Assembly (NCBI RefSeq): GCF_900258475.1
Contig: NZ_LT984888.1
Coordinates: 597,688-661,687, forward strand
Direction: 5' to 3'
From: Anaerococcus sp. Marseille-P3915
GTDB lineage: Bacteria > Bacillota > Clostridia > Tissierellales > Peptoniphilaceae
Length of the DNA stretch: 64,000 nt
The number at the start of each line of letters is the position of its first letter. Within the stretch, counting starts at the first letter, position 1. Under the pieces are notes generated by a model, which saw only the letters and a program-made list of their open reading frames with translations, did not search any database and was not told where the DNA came from. Positions 1 to 9,159 of the stretch are shown here, in pieces. The position numbers were made by a program, and so were the translations under genes.

Positions 1-895
1 CACGAACTCTTGTGATACCACGACGTTTTGGGTATGAATCTTGGCGGCCTTGTAAGAAGGCATTTTCTGTTGGAAGGGAGACGAAATTTAATTTAGATTT
101 TCTAAATAGTCCCATCATTCTAAAGGCATATGAATCATCAGCTGATCCAAAGGAACAAGTATGACTTGCTGTTGTTTTTTCAGCAATACCCTTCATCATT
201 GCTTCTGCATTTAATACTTCTACAAATCTTGCCATAACATCATCAGTTTCATCACAGTGAACGTCAATAAGTTTGTCATGTTTTACTGCAAGCTCAACAA
301 TTTCTTTTAGTGACTTTTCTCCAAGTTCACGGCTCCATTCGTTGTGTGGAATTCCACCAACAACTTCGCAGCCAAGTTCAAGAGCTTCTTCAACTAAATC
401 TCTTCCTGTTTTGCCATCTTCTTTATATGAATACATACCATTTTGTGGGAAGGCAACAACTTGAATTGTACACTTATCTTTTAATTCATCACGCACTTCA
501 AGAGCAGCCTTTATTCCTGTTAGGTTAGGATCAGTACAGTCAGTTTGAGCTCTTATATATTGAGTACCATAGGAAAGACAATCTTCTACTGCTTGGTAAA
601 TTCTATTTTTCATATCTTCTTTTGTTACTCCCTTTTTGAAGTCATTCCAAAGGTCGATTGCTTCAAAAAGTGTTCCTGATTCATTTTTAACTTCATCAGT
701 CTTACCAATCATGTAGTAGTCTAGGTGAAGATGGGCATCCACATATGGTGGAATAACAAGTTTTCCATCTAAATCAATAACTTCATCTGCATCTTCCAGA
801 TTGTTTCCAAATTTTGAAAACTTTCCATCTTCAACTAAGATTTCAGATGAATCTCCATGACCATAAACTTTTGCATTAATAAATTTTTTCTTCAT
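1..895 (-). CDS. Cytosine deaminase-like amidohydrolase, C-terminus beyond the window
   Basis: The visible 298 residues are the N-terminal part of a CodA-type metal-dependent amidohydrolase, which removes the amino group of cytosine or a related ring in the cytoplasm. A DAHLHLDY motif (HxH at about 55-57) and HCDETDD (about 213-219) are the metal-binding and catalytic signatures of the cytosine deaminase branch; a TASHTCSFG stretch near 240 is another conserved His site. The start at 895 is preceded by AGGAGGAAT on the minus strand. The gene follows the MFS transporter by 30 bases and is probably co-transcribed with it. The family is usually 400-430 residues, so roughly a quarter to a third lies off the left edge. 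The exact substrate is inferred. Confidence 0.85.
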   Translation of the reverse strand, partial: MKKKFINAKVYGHGDSSEILVEDGKFSKFGNNLEDADEVIDLDGKLVIPPYVDAHLHLDYYMIGKTDEVKNESGTLFEAIDLWNDFKKGVTKEDMKNRIYQAVEDCLSYGTQYIRAQTDCTDPNLTGIKAALEVRDELKDKCTIQVVAFPQNGMYSYKEDGKTGRDLVEEALELGCEVVGGIPHNEWSRELGEKSLKEIVELAVKHDKLIDVHCDETDDVMARFVEVLNAEAMMKGIAEKTTASHTCSFGSADDSYAFRMMGLFRKSKLNFVSLPTENAFLQGRQDSYPKRRGITRVR

Positions 896-925
896 AATAT
901 ATTCCTCCTAAGAAATTTTAAATAA

Positions 926-2086
926 TTAAGCCATTGTCTTCTTTGATAAAATCGTTACAATCAAACCTACTCCTAAGATTGTAGTCATTAGGATAAGTAG
1001 ATTATTAATATTTCCATTTGCAAGTATTGCTCCACCTAGTGAACTTGCAACCATTATTGAAAAATTAAAACTTGCAGATTGTAATGACGTAGCAACTGCT
1101 GATGCGTTTGGTGGCACTTGTCTTGCAACTGCTGTTTGATATAAGGTAACTAAGGCTCCAAAGCCAATTCCCCATAGGATAAATCCTAAGTGAACCATAA
1201 GACTAATTGATGAAAAGACACTAAAAAATATAAAGGCTAGGCAAGATGACGCTAACATTAAAAGGCAAAGTATCTTTATATGCTTATCAATAATTTTTCC
1301 TGCAATAAAAACAGATAAGATTGAACCAATTCCAAAAAGAACTTGGGCAAATCCAATTCCTCCACTGTAATTCATTGAATCAACCAAATTTGTGATATAT
1401 GTGTAAACTCCGTAGTTAGTTACTACTGATATAAAGGTAAGTAAGATAATAATAAGCACGCCTTTATTTTTGATAAGAGTAAGAGGTGAGTTTGCCGCAA
1501 CTCTTTTTTCTCCAGAAACTTCTGGCAACATGAAATTACTGCCTAGGGCAATAAAAATAATAAGAATTGCAATTGCTAAAAATTCAACTCTCCATCCAAT
1601 ATTTGTACCAATAAATGTTACAAGCGGAAGACCTAAGCTCATACCAAATGTCGTACCACTCATAATAACAGCGACTGCCAAGCCCTTATGTTCATCATCA
1701 ACAAGCTTCATTCCGTAAGCCGCAATCATTGGCCACAAAACTCCAGCACATATTCCACCAATAACTCTTCCGACAATGGCAATACCATAACTAGGTGCAA
1801 TACCTACTAAGATATTACTTAGAGCAAAGCCTATTAGTAAACCAAGCAAAAGCTTCTTCCTGTTAAATTCAACAGTTGCAGATATTAATGGAATTGCAAA
1901 AATCGCACTGGCTATTGCATAAAAACCAACTAAAGTACCAGCTTGTGCTTCTGATATACCAAGACCAGTCATAAGCTCTGGCAAGATTCCAGACGGCACT
2001 AATTCAGACAAGATTGCCATAAATGTTACACTTGCCATAAGTATAAAAGTTGGCCAATGAAAATTTTTCTTTTCTACCAAATACAT
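926..2086 (-). CDS. MFS transporter (AraJ/PbuE-like efflux permease)
   Basis: A 386-residue protein with about 12 hydrophobic segments and no signal peptide, typical of short major facilitator transporters of the arabinose/purine efflux group. The loop after segment 2 carries the usual basic motif (EFNRKKLL). It is the first gene of a probable two-gene unit with the deaminase, so its substrate may be a nucleobase or analogue; this is inference from context. The ATG has AGAAGG only two bases upstream, so the TTG two codons later would be spaced better and is an alternative start. A near-perfect palindrome lies just upstream and suggests repression by a TetR- or MarR-type regulator that is not in this window. 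Confidence 0.8.
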   Translation of the reverse strand: MYLVEKKNFHWPTFILMASVTFMAILSELVPSGILPELMTGLGISEAQAGTLVGFYAIASAIFAIPLISATVEFNRKKLLLGLLIGFALSNILVGIAPSYGIAIVGRVIGGICAGVLWPMIAAYGMKLVDDEHKGLAVAVIMSGTTFGMSLGLPLVTFIGTNIGWRVEFLAIAILIIFIALGSNFMLPEVSGEKRVAANSPLTLIKNKGVLIIILLTFISVVTNYGVYTYITNLVDSMNYSGGIGFAQVLFGIGSILSVFIAGKIIDKHIKILCLLMLASSCLAFIFFSVFSSISLMVHLGFILWGIGFGALVTLYQTAVARQVPPNASAVATSLQSASFNFSIMVASSLGGAILANGNINNLLILMTTILGVGLIVTILSKKTMA

Positions 2087-2106
2087 AACCTTCTTTCTAT
2101 AATTTT

Positions 2107-2133
2107 GTTCATAATTATTATATAACTATGAAC
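2107..2133 (-). promoter_or_regulatory. 27-bp palindromic operator upstream of the MFS gene
   Basis: Arms of 12 bases (GTTCATAATTAT and ATAACTATGAAC) around a 3-base centre pair with one mismatch. The site ends 20 bases before the MFS start and contains a TATAAT-like -10 on the minus strand. This is the size and placement of a repressor operator; the regulator is unknown. Confidence 0.6.
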
Positions 2134-2340
2134 GTAATAATTATACAGTAATACAAATAAAAAAGCAAGGCCTGCACTCATAAATATCGCATATTTACAC
2201 GTGACAAAGGTTTGCTATAATTACTATAATTATTCTCTAATTACAAAGTTTGATGAAAATTTATAAAATATCAATTTAGTTTTGTTAGAAAATCAAATTC
2301 GCTAAATTTATAGAAAGCTTATCGAAAGTTAATTTTAATA
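2134..2340. other. AT-rich intergenic stretch
   Basis: No coding sequence or RNA is recognisable here. The stretch is very AT-rich and probably holds the upstream part of the MFS promoter. Confidence 0.4.
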
Positions 2341-2375
2341 AAAGAAGCCTTGCGATATTTGCAAGGCTCTTTTAG
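2341..2375. terminator. Intrinsic terminator downstream of the broken membrane gene
   Basis: AGCCTTGC (2347-2354) pairs with GCAAGGCT (2362-2369), with short T runs on both sides. It lies just after the end of the membrane-protein remnant on the minus strand. Confidence 0.7.
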
Positions 2376-2384
2376 ACTTTAAAT

Positions 2385-2655
2385 TAGATTTGACCAATCA
2401 TTTTTAAGATAATTTGGGCAATAATAGATGAACCTATGTAGGTACCCAAGATTACGAAGATAGAAAGTATGATGATTTTTGGTCCGGTTTTCTTTAGCTT
2501 GTCTAGTTTTTAACCTGTGTAGATACCTGCGTAGGCAAGGATTGGTGTACAAAGGGTTGTGAAATCTACATTTTCTGTATGGTAGCTGATAAAGCCTGAT
2601 ATGGGAAAGGCTGGGATTATGACTATTCCTAGGGCTATGATGTGCAGTTTAAATT
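2385..2655 (-). pseudogene. Membrane-protein gene broken by a nonsense codon
   Basis: Minus-strand translation gives a continuous hydrophobic protein of about 90 residues with two clear membrane stretches (around HIIALGIVIIPAFPISG and KIIILSIFVILGTYIGSS). It is interrupted by one in-frame TAA at 2510-2512, where one base change would restore Lys. The natural end is TAA at 2385-2387. No ATG/GTG/TTG start with a ribosome site is visible, and the reading frame runs into the end of the M20 peptidase gene, so the 5' end is probably also damaged. It lies directly behind the peptidase and was probably its partner. The family was not recognised. Confidence 0.6.
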
Positions 2656-2658
2656 TTT

Positions 2659-3852
2659 TTATTTTTTTCCTTCTTTCAAATACCTATAAGCAACTTCTGC
2701 AAGGATGCCAGTTCCTATATAAAATGTGCTTTCTTCTACGTCGAATTTTGAATTGTGGTGTGGGTAGATTTTGCCATCTTTGTTTTCTTTAAGATTGTTA
2801 AGGGATAGGAAGGTACCTTTGGCTTCCTTTAGGAAAAAGGAAAAGTCTTCACCACCCATAGATGGATTTGCTATCTCTCTAACTTTATCTTTACCAAGTA
2901 AATCAGTGGCAATATCTTTAACATAGCCTGTAAAGTCATCGTCATTTATAAGGCTTGGGTAAAATCTCTTGTATTCGAGGATTCCCTCGCACCTAAAGGC
3001 CTTGGCTGTATTTTCTACAATTTCTGCCATTCTTTTTTCCATAAAGTCTCTGGTTTCTTCGTTGAGATTTCTAACTGTACCCTCCTCCCAAACCTCATCT
3101 GGGATGATGTTTTGGCAGGTGCCGCCATGGATTTGGCAGATAGAAATGAGTGAAGACTGGGTTGGGTCAAGCTCTCTTGAGATAATCTTTTGCAGACCCA
3201 AATTAATTTCACTAATGGTTGCAATCGGGTCAATAAAAGAATCCGGTCTTGCCCCGTGGCCACCGTGGCCCTTCACCCTGATGATAAAGGCATCCATAGA
3301 GGCCATCATCGGGCCCTTTTTGTAGGCTATAGTGCCTTGGGGTAGATTACCAAAAATTCCGCCTTCATGAAGGCCAATTACTCTGTCTACCTTAGGATTT
3401 TCCATACATCCTTCATCAATCATTGGCTTGGCACCGCCAGGGATTTCTTCACCTGGTTGGAAAAATATCTTGACTAGGCCATCTAGCTTATCTTCATTTT
3501 CCTTTAAAATCCTGGCAGCCCCAAGAACCATGGCTGTGTGGCCATCGTGACCGCAGGCGTGCATACAGCCTTGGTGGGTCGATTTAAAATCAAGGCCAGT
3601 TTCTTCTGTGATTGGTAGAGCGTCCATATCAGCCCTGATGGCAATACATTTGCCCTTGTAAGTACCAATCTCAGCCACTATGGCATTGCCATTTACCAAT
3701 TTTTTGTAGGGGATACCTAGAGATTTTAGTTCTTCTTCTACATAGGCCACTGTCTTTGGTAAGTTTAGTTCAAGTTCTGGAATCTTATGGAGATTCCTTC
3801 TATCCTTGATGATAGTTTCTTCAATTTCTTTGGCTAGGTCTAAAAAATTCAT
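2659..3852 (-). CDS. M20 family amidohydrolase/deacetylase
   Basis: A 397-residue cytoplasmic zinc amidohydrolase of the M20D group (hippurate/N-acyl-amino-acid/aminobenzoyl-glutamate hydrolases). CMHACGHDGH (about 96-105) supplies Cys/His metal ligands and PGEE (about 133-136) the catalytic glutamate pair; LHEGG (about 161) and GGEDFSFF near the C-terminus complete the site. The middle third (VKGHGGHGARPD) starts the dimerisation domain. The length is normal and the start is supported by AAGGAG. It probably removes an acyl group from an N-acylated amino acid or peptide; the substrate cannot be told. The downstream membrane gene is broken, so transport of its product may be lost. Confidence 0.88.
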   Translation of the reverse strand: MNFLDLAKEIEETIIKDRRNLHKIPELELNLPKTVAYVEEELKSLGIPYKKLVNGNAIVAEIGTYKGKCIAIRADMDALPITEETGLDFKSTHQGCMHACGHDGHTAMVLGAARILKENEDKLDGLVKIFFQPGEEIPGGAKPMIDEGCMENPKVDRVIGLHEGGIFGNLPQGTIAYKKGPMMASMDAFIIRVKGHGGHGARPDSFIDPIATISEINLGLQKIISRELDPTQSSLISICQIHGGTCQNIIPDEVWEEGTVRNLNEETRDFMEKRMAEIVENTAKAFRCEGILEYKRFYPSLINDDDFTGYVKDIATDLLGKDKVREIANPSMGGEDFSFFLKEAKGTFLSLNNLKENKDGKIYPHHNSKFDVEESTFYIGTGILAEVAYRYLKEGKK

Positions 3853-3873
3853 ACAAGCTCCTTATAATTAATT

Positions 3874-3901
3874 AGTATACAATCATTTTATACTGATTCA
3901 A
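3874..3901 (-). promoter_or_regulatory. Promoter of the M20 peptidase gene
   Basis: Minus-strand TTGAAT (3896-3901), a 16-base spacer and TATACT (3874-3879), about 20 bases before the start codon. Confidence 0.55.
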
Positions 3902-4011
3902 TAAAGTGATATCTTATTATTGTAAATCTAAAATTGAATAACTAAAATTAGCATTAAAATTTTATTTAAGTATACTGTCCATAGGACATAGGAAATTTTT
4001 TTTAGAAAACA

Positions 4012-4040
4012 TTGTTAAAAAAATATCCATGTGTTATAAT
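4012..4040 (+). promoter_or_regulatory. Promoter of the oligopeptide ABC operon
   Basis: TTGTTA (4012-4017), a 17-base spacer and TATAAT (4035-4040), followed by a strong AAGGAGGAG ribosome site. A small TGTCC-ATA-GGACA inverted repeat lies at about 3976-3988 upstream. Confidence 0.65.
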
Positions 4041-4070
4041 AGTAATAAATAATTTTCCTAAGGAGGAGAA

Positions 4071-5597
4071 ATGAAAAAATCAAAAACACTTTTGACTCTA
4101 CTTTTAGCAGGTCTAATGATGACCTCTTGCGGTGGTGCTAAAGAGGCAGAGCAAAAGACAGAAGGAAAGAATGAAACACAAGCAGAAGAAAGACCACTTA
4201 CAGTAGCCATGGCTACAGAGATTGACTCTCTTGATCCATTCAATGCTACAGCAGGGGATACCAAGACTGTGATGGATCAAATCTTTGATGGCCTACTCGA
4301 TGTGGATGAAGATGGTAATCTTGTGCCAGATTTGGCAGAATCTTACGAGATTTCAGAAGATGGCCTAACCTACACTTTTAAACTCAAAAAAGGTGTTAAA
4401 TTCCACGATGGTTCAGATTTTACAGCAGATGATGTTTACTACACTTATGATAAGCTTTCTGGCCTATCATCTGGCGAGCCTATGTCATCTAAATTTGCAG
4501 CTATCAAAGAAATGAAAGTAGTATCACCTACAGAAATTACCATGACCCTTGATAAGGTAAATAATTCCTTCATCTACCTACAAAACCAACCAATAGTCAA
4601 AAAAGACTATGAAGATAACCAAACTAAGCCAATTGGTACAGGTCCTTACAAGTTTGTTTCCTACACACCAGGCGAGGGCATGGTTATGGAAAGATTTGAT
4701 GACTACCATAGAGCTGATCACACAGCAAAGATTAAGCAAGTAAATGTTGTAAGGGTTGCTGATAACCAAGCCCTAGTTATGGCCTTAAATAACAAGGAAG
4801 TGGACCTTGCTTCAAAGCTTACAGCAGATGAGCTTGAGCAAGTAAAGGATAATACAGATTCATATTCTCACCCACAAAACCTAGTCCAACTTCTCGGTCT
4901 AAATAATGGTATCAAGCCATTTGATGATATTAGAGTAAGACAAGCTATAGCCTATGCTATCGATAAGGATGAGTTAATAGAAACTGTTGCAGGGGGCAAG
5001 GCAACAAAGATTTACTCTTCATTCTCACCAGCCCTTAAGGACTATTTCAATGACCTTGGCGAGCTCTACCCAACAGATGTAGAAAAGGCTAAGGAATTAT
5101 TAAAAGAAGCAGGTTATCCAGATGGAATTTCCTTTAAGATGACAGTGCCAAGTGACTACAAATTCCACATGGACACAGCAGAATTAATCCAAGCCCAACT
5201 TAAAAAGGCAAATATAAACGCAACTATAGACCCAATCGAGTTTTCAACTTGGCTAGATAAGGTCTACAAAAATAAAGATTATGAAACAACAATAGCAGGA
5301 TTCATAGGCTACACAGACCCAATTAGAGTCCTTGATAGGTATGTTTCAACATCTGATAAGGACTACCTAAACTATGTTTCAGAAGATTTTGATAAGGCAA
5401 TCTCAAATGCCATGGCAACTTTAGATAGGGATGAGCTTATCAAAAATGTAAAAGACGCCCAAGAAATAATAGCCAAAGATTGTGCGGCAGTATTTTTACA
5501 AGACCCTAACGACAACATAGTCCTAAATAATGCCTACACAGGTCTTAAGACCTATCCAGTCCAAAAACTAAATCTAGAAGATATAAGCTTAAAATAA
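4071..5597 (+). CDS. Oligopeptide ABC transporter substrate-binding lipoprotein
   Basis: A 508-residue SBP_bac_5 protein. A lipoprotein signal ends at Cys20 (MTSCGG), then a short Lys/Glu-rich linker leads to the binding domain, which begins with the typical AMATEIDSLDPFNATAGDT-like opening. The internal stretch SYEISEDGLTYTFKLKKGVKF is a hallmark of DppA/OppA/NikA-type proteins. It is anchored outside the membrane and delivers peptides (or possibly nickel complexes) to the permeases encoded next. It is first in a five-gene operon; its TAA overlaps the next ATG by one base. The peptide specificity is inferred from the family. Confidence 0.92.
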   Translation: MKKSKTLLTLLLAGLMMTSCGGAKEAEQKTEGKNETQAEERPLTVAMATEIDSLDPFNATAGDTKTVMDQIFDGLLDVDEDGNLVPDLAESYEISEDGLTYTFKLKKGVKFHDGSDFTADDVYYTYDKLSGLSSGEPMSSKFAAIKEMKVVSPTEITMTLDKVNNSFIYLQNQPIVKKDYEDNQTKPIGTGPYKFVSYTPGEGMVMERFDDYHRADHTAKIKQVNVVRVADNQALVMALNNKEVDLASKLTADELEQVKDNTDSYSHPQNLVQLLGLNNGIKPFDDIRVRQAIAYAIDKDELIETVAGGKATKIYSSFSPALKDYFNDLGELYPTDVEKAKELLKEAGYPDGISFKMTVPSDYKFHMDTAELIQAQLKKANINATIDPIEFSTWLDKVYKNKDYETTIAGFIGYTDPIRVLDRYVSTSDKDYLNYVSEDFDKAISNAMATLDRDELIKNVKDAQEIIAKDCAAVFLQDPNDNIVLNNAYTGLKTYPVQKLNLEDISLK

Positions 5598-6544
5598 TGA
5601 CAAAATCAATAATAAAAAAGATAGTTTCGCTTATCATGACCTTGTTTTTTGTCTCACTTCTCATATTTTTTGTATTTCAGATAATAGGGGGCAATCCCGC
5701 TGAAATAATCTTAGGAACTGAGGCAGATCCACATCAACTCCTAGCTCTTGAAAAAGAGCTAGGTCTTGATAAGCCTATCTTTGAAAGATACATAAATTGG
5801 ATTTTAGGGCTTTTTAGACTTGATATGGGCATGAGCATCAAATACCAAATCCCTGTTAGGGAGCTTTTTTTTAAGAAGCTACCTGTAACCATGTGGCTTA
5901 CCTTTTATTCATTGATCTTATCAATAATAATAGCCATCCCCCTATCAATACAAATTACAATGAAGGCTGATAAGTGGTATGCATCGATAATTACTGCGGT
6001 GACCCAACTTGGGATTTCAATTCCATCCTTTTGGCTAGCATTTTTGCTAATCCACTTATTTGCAGTAAGACTCGGCCTATTTTCAACCCTGTCTTTTAAT
6101 ATAATGGGCGGAAGCTTTTTGGATAAGCTAAAGAATTTCTTCCTCCCATCCCTTGCCATTGCAATACCAAATGTGGCAACCATAATTAGGTACATGCAGG
6201 CGGCCCTTCTTGATGAAATCAACAAGGACTATGTAAGGACAGCCAGGATGAAGGGGATGGAACTTAAGGAAATCTTATACAAGCATGTCTTAAGAAATGC
6301 CTTAATTCCGGTAATCACAGTTATTGGAATGTGCCTAACATCAGCAGTTGGCGGATCGCTTATAGTAGAAAACGTATTTTCCCTACCAGGAGTAGGTTCT
6401 CTAATTGTAGCCTCAATTAGCTCCAGAGACTTCCCACTTATCCAGTCGGTAGTACTTGCGGTGGCATTTTTGGTAATCTTTATAAATCTTATAATTGATA
6501 TAATTTACGGCCTAGTTGACCCAAGGATTCGAGGTGGCAGATGA
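5597..6544 (+). CDS. Peptide ABC transporter permease (DppB-like)
   Basis: A 315-residue inner permease with six predicted membrane segments. It has the DppB/OppB features: an N-terminal helix, a periplasmic-type loop with the GNPAEIILG region, and a cytoplasmic EAA loop (about 205-235, DYVRTARMKGM) that docks the ATPases. The end (DPRIRGGR) is typical for the family. It overlaps its neighbours on both sides (1-base and 4-base overlaps), so expression is translationally coupled. Confidence 0.93.
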   Translation: MTKSIIKKIVSLIMTLFFVSLLIFFVFQIIGGNPAEIILGTEADPHQLLALEKELGLDKPIFERYINWILGLFRLDMGMSIKYQIPVRELFFKKLPVTMWLTFYSLILSIIIAIPLSIQITMKADKWYASIITAVTQLGISIPSFWLAFLLIHLFAVRLGLFSTLSFNIMGGSFLDKLKNFFLPSLAIAIPNVATIIRYMQAALLDEINKDYVRTARMKGMELKEILYKHVLRNALIPVITVIGMCLTSAVGGSLIVENVFSLPGVGSLIVASISSRDFPLIQSVVLAVAFLVIFINLIIDIIYGLVDPRIRGGR

Positions 6545-7359
6545 TTAAAGAAAATAAAAATTCGATAAGGATTGGCAAGGCAATCATTGGCCTTTATTTT
6601 ATAATCCTTATTATTTCAATATTTTGGACACCTTATGACCCAAATAAGGTAGATACATCTATGAAGCTCTTATCACCAAGCCTAGCCCATCCTTTTGGGA
6701 CAGACAATATGGGAAGGGATATCCTATCTCGCCTAATGGAAGGGTCAAAATACGCCCTCATCCTTTCCTTTGGAACAGTATCCCTAGCCCTTTTCCTAGG
6801 TTCAATCATAGGGGCAAGTGCTGGATATTTTGGAGGAGCTGTTGATGAAGTTTTGATGAGATTTATAGACTCACTCATGGCCTTTCCAGGCATTTTATTT
6901 GCCATGATGCTTGTAACAGTATTTGGAGCTGGGGTTATGAATACCATCCTTGCCATTGGAATTATGTCAGTTCCTTATTTTGCAAGGGTTGTAAGGAGTG
7001 GATTTTTGCAGGTTAAAAACGCTCAGTTTGTAAAATCTGCAGTTGTTAAGGGGGCCAGTCCTCTTTATATAGCCATCAACCACATCCTTCCAAATATCAA
7101 AAACCAACTCATGGTAGCTATTGTCTTATCAGTATCTCAGGCAATTCTTGCCGAAGCAGGACTTTCCTACTTAGGCCTTGGAGTTAGGCCACCAAACCCA
7201 TCTTGGGGCAGGATGCTAAAAGAAAGTCAAGCCTATTTTAACCAGGCACCTCACTATTTCATCTTCACAGGTATTTGCCTAAGCCTAGTAGTATTGGGCT
7301 TTACCCTTTATGGAGAGAAATTCAGGTCAGAAAGATTGAAAGAGAAGGCAGCAAGATGA
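6541..7359 (+). CDS. Peptide ABC transporter permease (DppC-like)
   Basis: A 272-residue second permease of the dipeptide/oligopeptide system with about six membrane segments. PFGTDNMGRDILSRL (about 51-65) is the conserved DppC/OppC loop, and FVKSAVVKGASP (about 162) is the EAA docking loop. It starts inside the stop of the first permease and ends in an ATGA overlap with the first ATPase gene. Confidence 0.93.
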   Translation: MIKENKNSIRIGKAIIGLYFIILIISIFWTPYDPNKVDTSMKLLSPSLAHPFGTDNMGRDILSRLMEGSKYALILSFGTVSLALFLGSIIGASAGYFGGAVDEVLMRFIDSLMAFPGILFAMMLVTVFGAGVMNTILAIGIMSVPYFARVVRSGFLQVKNAQFVKSAVVKGASPLYIAINHILPNIKNQLMVAIVLSVSQAILAEAGLSYLGLGVRPPNPSWGRMLKESQAYFNQAPHYFIFTGICLSLVVLGFTLYGEKFRSERLKEKAAR

Positions 7360-8330
7360 AAAAAATCCTAGAAGTAAAGGACCTAACAGTAGCCTTTAAT
7401 ACTGTTAATGGAGATAAAAATGCAGTCAACCACATATCCTTTGACCTTTTTGAAAATGACTTTGTAGGCTTAGTTGGAGAAAGCGGCTGCGGCAAGACTG
7501 TAGCAACCCAGACAATTCTTGGAATCCAGTCAAAAGATGCTATAATAAAGTCAGGTTCTTGCAAGCTTCGTGATATAGAAGTCCTTGGCCTATCTGATAA
7601 GGATTGGAAAAAATACAGGTCTAGAAATATAGCCACAGTCTTCCAAGAACCAGGCTCAGCCCTAAATCCCTTAATGAAAGTGGGGGCCCAAATCGAAGAA
7701 GTCCTAAAAATCCACTACGATTTTGATAAGAAAAAACGCCAAGACCTTGTATATAAAACTATGGAAAATGTAGGTCTTAGGGATGTAGAAGACTTATATA
7801 ATAAATATCCCCACGAGCTATCAGGCGGCATGCAGCAAAGGATAGTAATCTGCATGGCCCTAATTGCAAATCCAAATGTCCTCATAGCAGATGAGCCAAC
7901 CACAGCTCTAGATGCCAAGGTCCAGGCCCAAATAATTGACCTCTTTAAAGACCTAGGCCACATCTACAAGGGAGCAATCTTATTTATAAGCCACGACTTA
8001 AACCTAATCGACAGGATTTGTAAAAAAGTCATGATCATGTATGCAGGAAGATTGGTTGAAAAGGGAGACACAAGAGATGTAATAGATAAGCCCTTCCATC
8101 CTTATACCAAGGCCCTCCTAAAGGCAGTGCCAAATTATAAGAAAAGGGGAGAGGCCCTTTACAATATCAAAGGCCATGTACCAGATTTAAAAAATAGGTC
8201 AAATGAAGGATGTCCATTTGCAGATAGGTGTGACCACACCATGGAAATCTGTAAGAAAGCTTACCCAGCAGCCTACATCAAAGATGGGCGTGAAGTTCAT
8301 TGCCACTTATACGGAGATCAAAATGACTAG
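7356..8330 (+). CDS. Peptide ABC transporter ATPase (DppD-like)
   Basis: A 324-residue ATP-binding subunit. Walker A GESGCGKT is at about 41-48, the signature LSGGMQQR near 160, and Walker B LIADEPTTALD follows. The C-terminal oligopeptide-transporter extension with the CPFADRCDHTMEICKKAYP cysteine cluster is present. The start at 7356 is chosen over a longer upstream frame because it gives the ATGA overlap with the permease stop and matches the family N-terminus. It powers peptide uptake together with the next gene. Confidence 0.93.
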   Translation: MKKILEVKDLTVAFNTVNGDKNAVNHISFDLFENDFVGLVGESGCGKTVATQTILGIQSKDAIIKSGSCKLRDIEVLGLSDKDWKKYRSRNIATVFQEPGSALNPLMKVGAQIEEVLKIHYDFDKKKRQDLVYKTMENVGLRDVEDLYNKYPHELSGGMQQRIVICMALIANPNVLIADEPTTALDAKVQAQIIDLFKDLGHIYKGAILFISHDLNLIDRICKKVMIMYAGRLVEKGDTRDVIDKPFHPYTKALLKAVPNYKKRGEALYNIKGHVPDLKNRSNEGCPFADRCDHTMEICKKAYPAAYIKDGREVHCHLYGDQND

Positions 8331-9099
8331 TATCTTAAAAATAGAAAATATAAGCAAGGTATATAAGGATTCTGCTATCCTATTTAGAAAAAAGGACAAC
8401 CTAGCTCTAGATAAGGTTAGCTTTGACATAAAAAGAGGAGAAATCTTTGGCCTAGTCGGTGAATCTGGCTCAGGCAAGACCACCCTATCAAACATCATCC
8501 TAAGGCTAATAAAGGAAACAAGCGGCAAGGTATATTTTGAAGATAAGGACATAACAAGCCTAAGCAAGGAAGAACTTTTAGCCTACAGGAAAAAGCTCCA
8601 GGTAGTCTTTCAAAATCCCTACCAGGCTCTAAATCCCAAAAAAACCATAGGCTTTTCCATCAGGGAAATCCTTAAAATCCACAAGGTTTATACAGAAGAA
8701 GAAGGGGAAAAAAAGATCAGGGACATCCTAGAAGAAATAGAGATGGAAAGCGATGTGCTAGATTATTATCCAGGCAACCTATCAGGCGGCCAAAAGCAAA
8801 GAATAGCCATAGCCTGTGCCCTAATAATAGAGCCAGAGTTTTTAATCATTGACGAAGGGGTCTCTGCCCTAGATGTATCAATCCAGGCTCAAATCCTAAA
8901 CCTAATTAAGAAACTTCAAAAAACCCACAACTTCACCTGCCTCTTCATCTCCCACGACTTAAACGTAATAGCCTATCTATGCGACAGGATAGGAGTCCTC
9001 TATAAGGGAAGGTTAGTAGACCTATTCGAAACCAAAGATCTAGCAAGCCAAGATAGGGATGACTACACAAAAGAACTTTTTAAGTCGATAAAAATATAA
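8323..9099 (+). CDS. Peptide ABC transporter ATPase (DppF-like)
   Basis: A 258-residue second ATPase of the peptide transporter. Walker A GESGSGKT is at about 46-53, the signature LSGGQKQR near 155, and Walker B LIIDEGVSALD follows. The start is placed at 8323, overlapping the previous stop by eight bases; the longer frame reads through the previous gene and is not family-like. The protein is shorter than many DppF homologues because it lacks the C-terminal cysteine extension, which its partner keeps. Two back-to-back terminators follow. Confidence 0.92.
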   Translation: MTSILKIENISKVYKDSAILFRKKDNLALDKVSFDIKRGEIFGLVGESGSGKTTLSNIILRLIKETSGKVYFEDKDITSLSKEELLAYRKKLQVVFQNPYQALNPKKTIGFSIREILKIHKVYTEEEGEKKIRDILEEIEMESDVLDYYPGNLSGGQKQRIAIACALIIEPEFLIIDEGVSALDVSIQAQILNLIKKLQKTHNFTCLFISHDLNVIAYLCDRIGVLYKGRLVDLFETKDLASQDRDDYTKELFKSIKI

Positions 9100-9104
9100 A
9101 AACT

Positions 9105-9128
9105 AAGCCTCCAATTTTTGGAGGCTTT
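9105..9128 (+). terminator. Terminator of the peptide ABC operon
   Basis: AAGCCTCC pairs with GGAGGCTT around a T-rich loop, just after the last ATPase gene. Confidence 0.75.
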
Positions 9129-9153
9129 AAAAAAACCCAGCTAAAGGGCTGGG
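9129..9153 (-). terminator. Terminator of trpP
   Basis: On the minus strand CCCAGC pairs with GCTGGG and is followed by a run of seven T, six bases after the trpP stop. Confidence 0.75.
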
Positions 9154-9159
9154 ATATTT

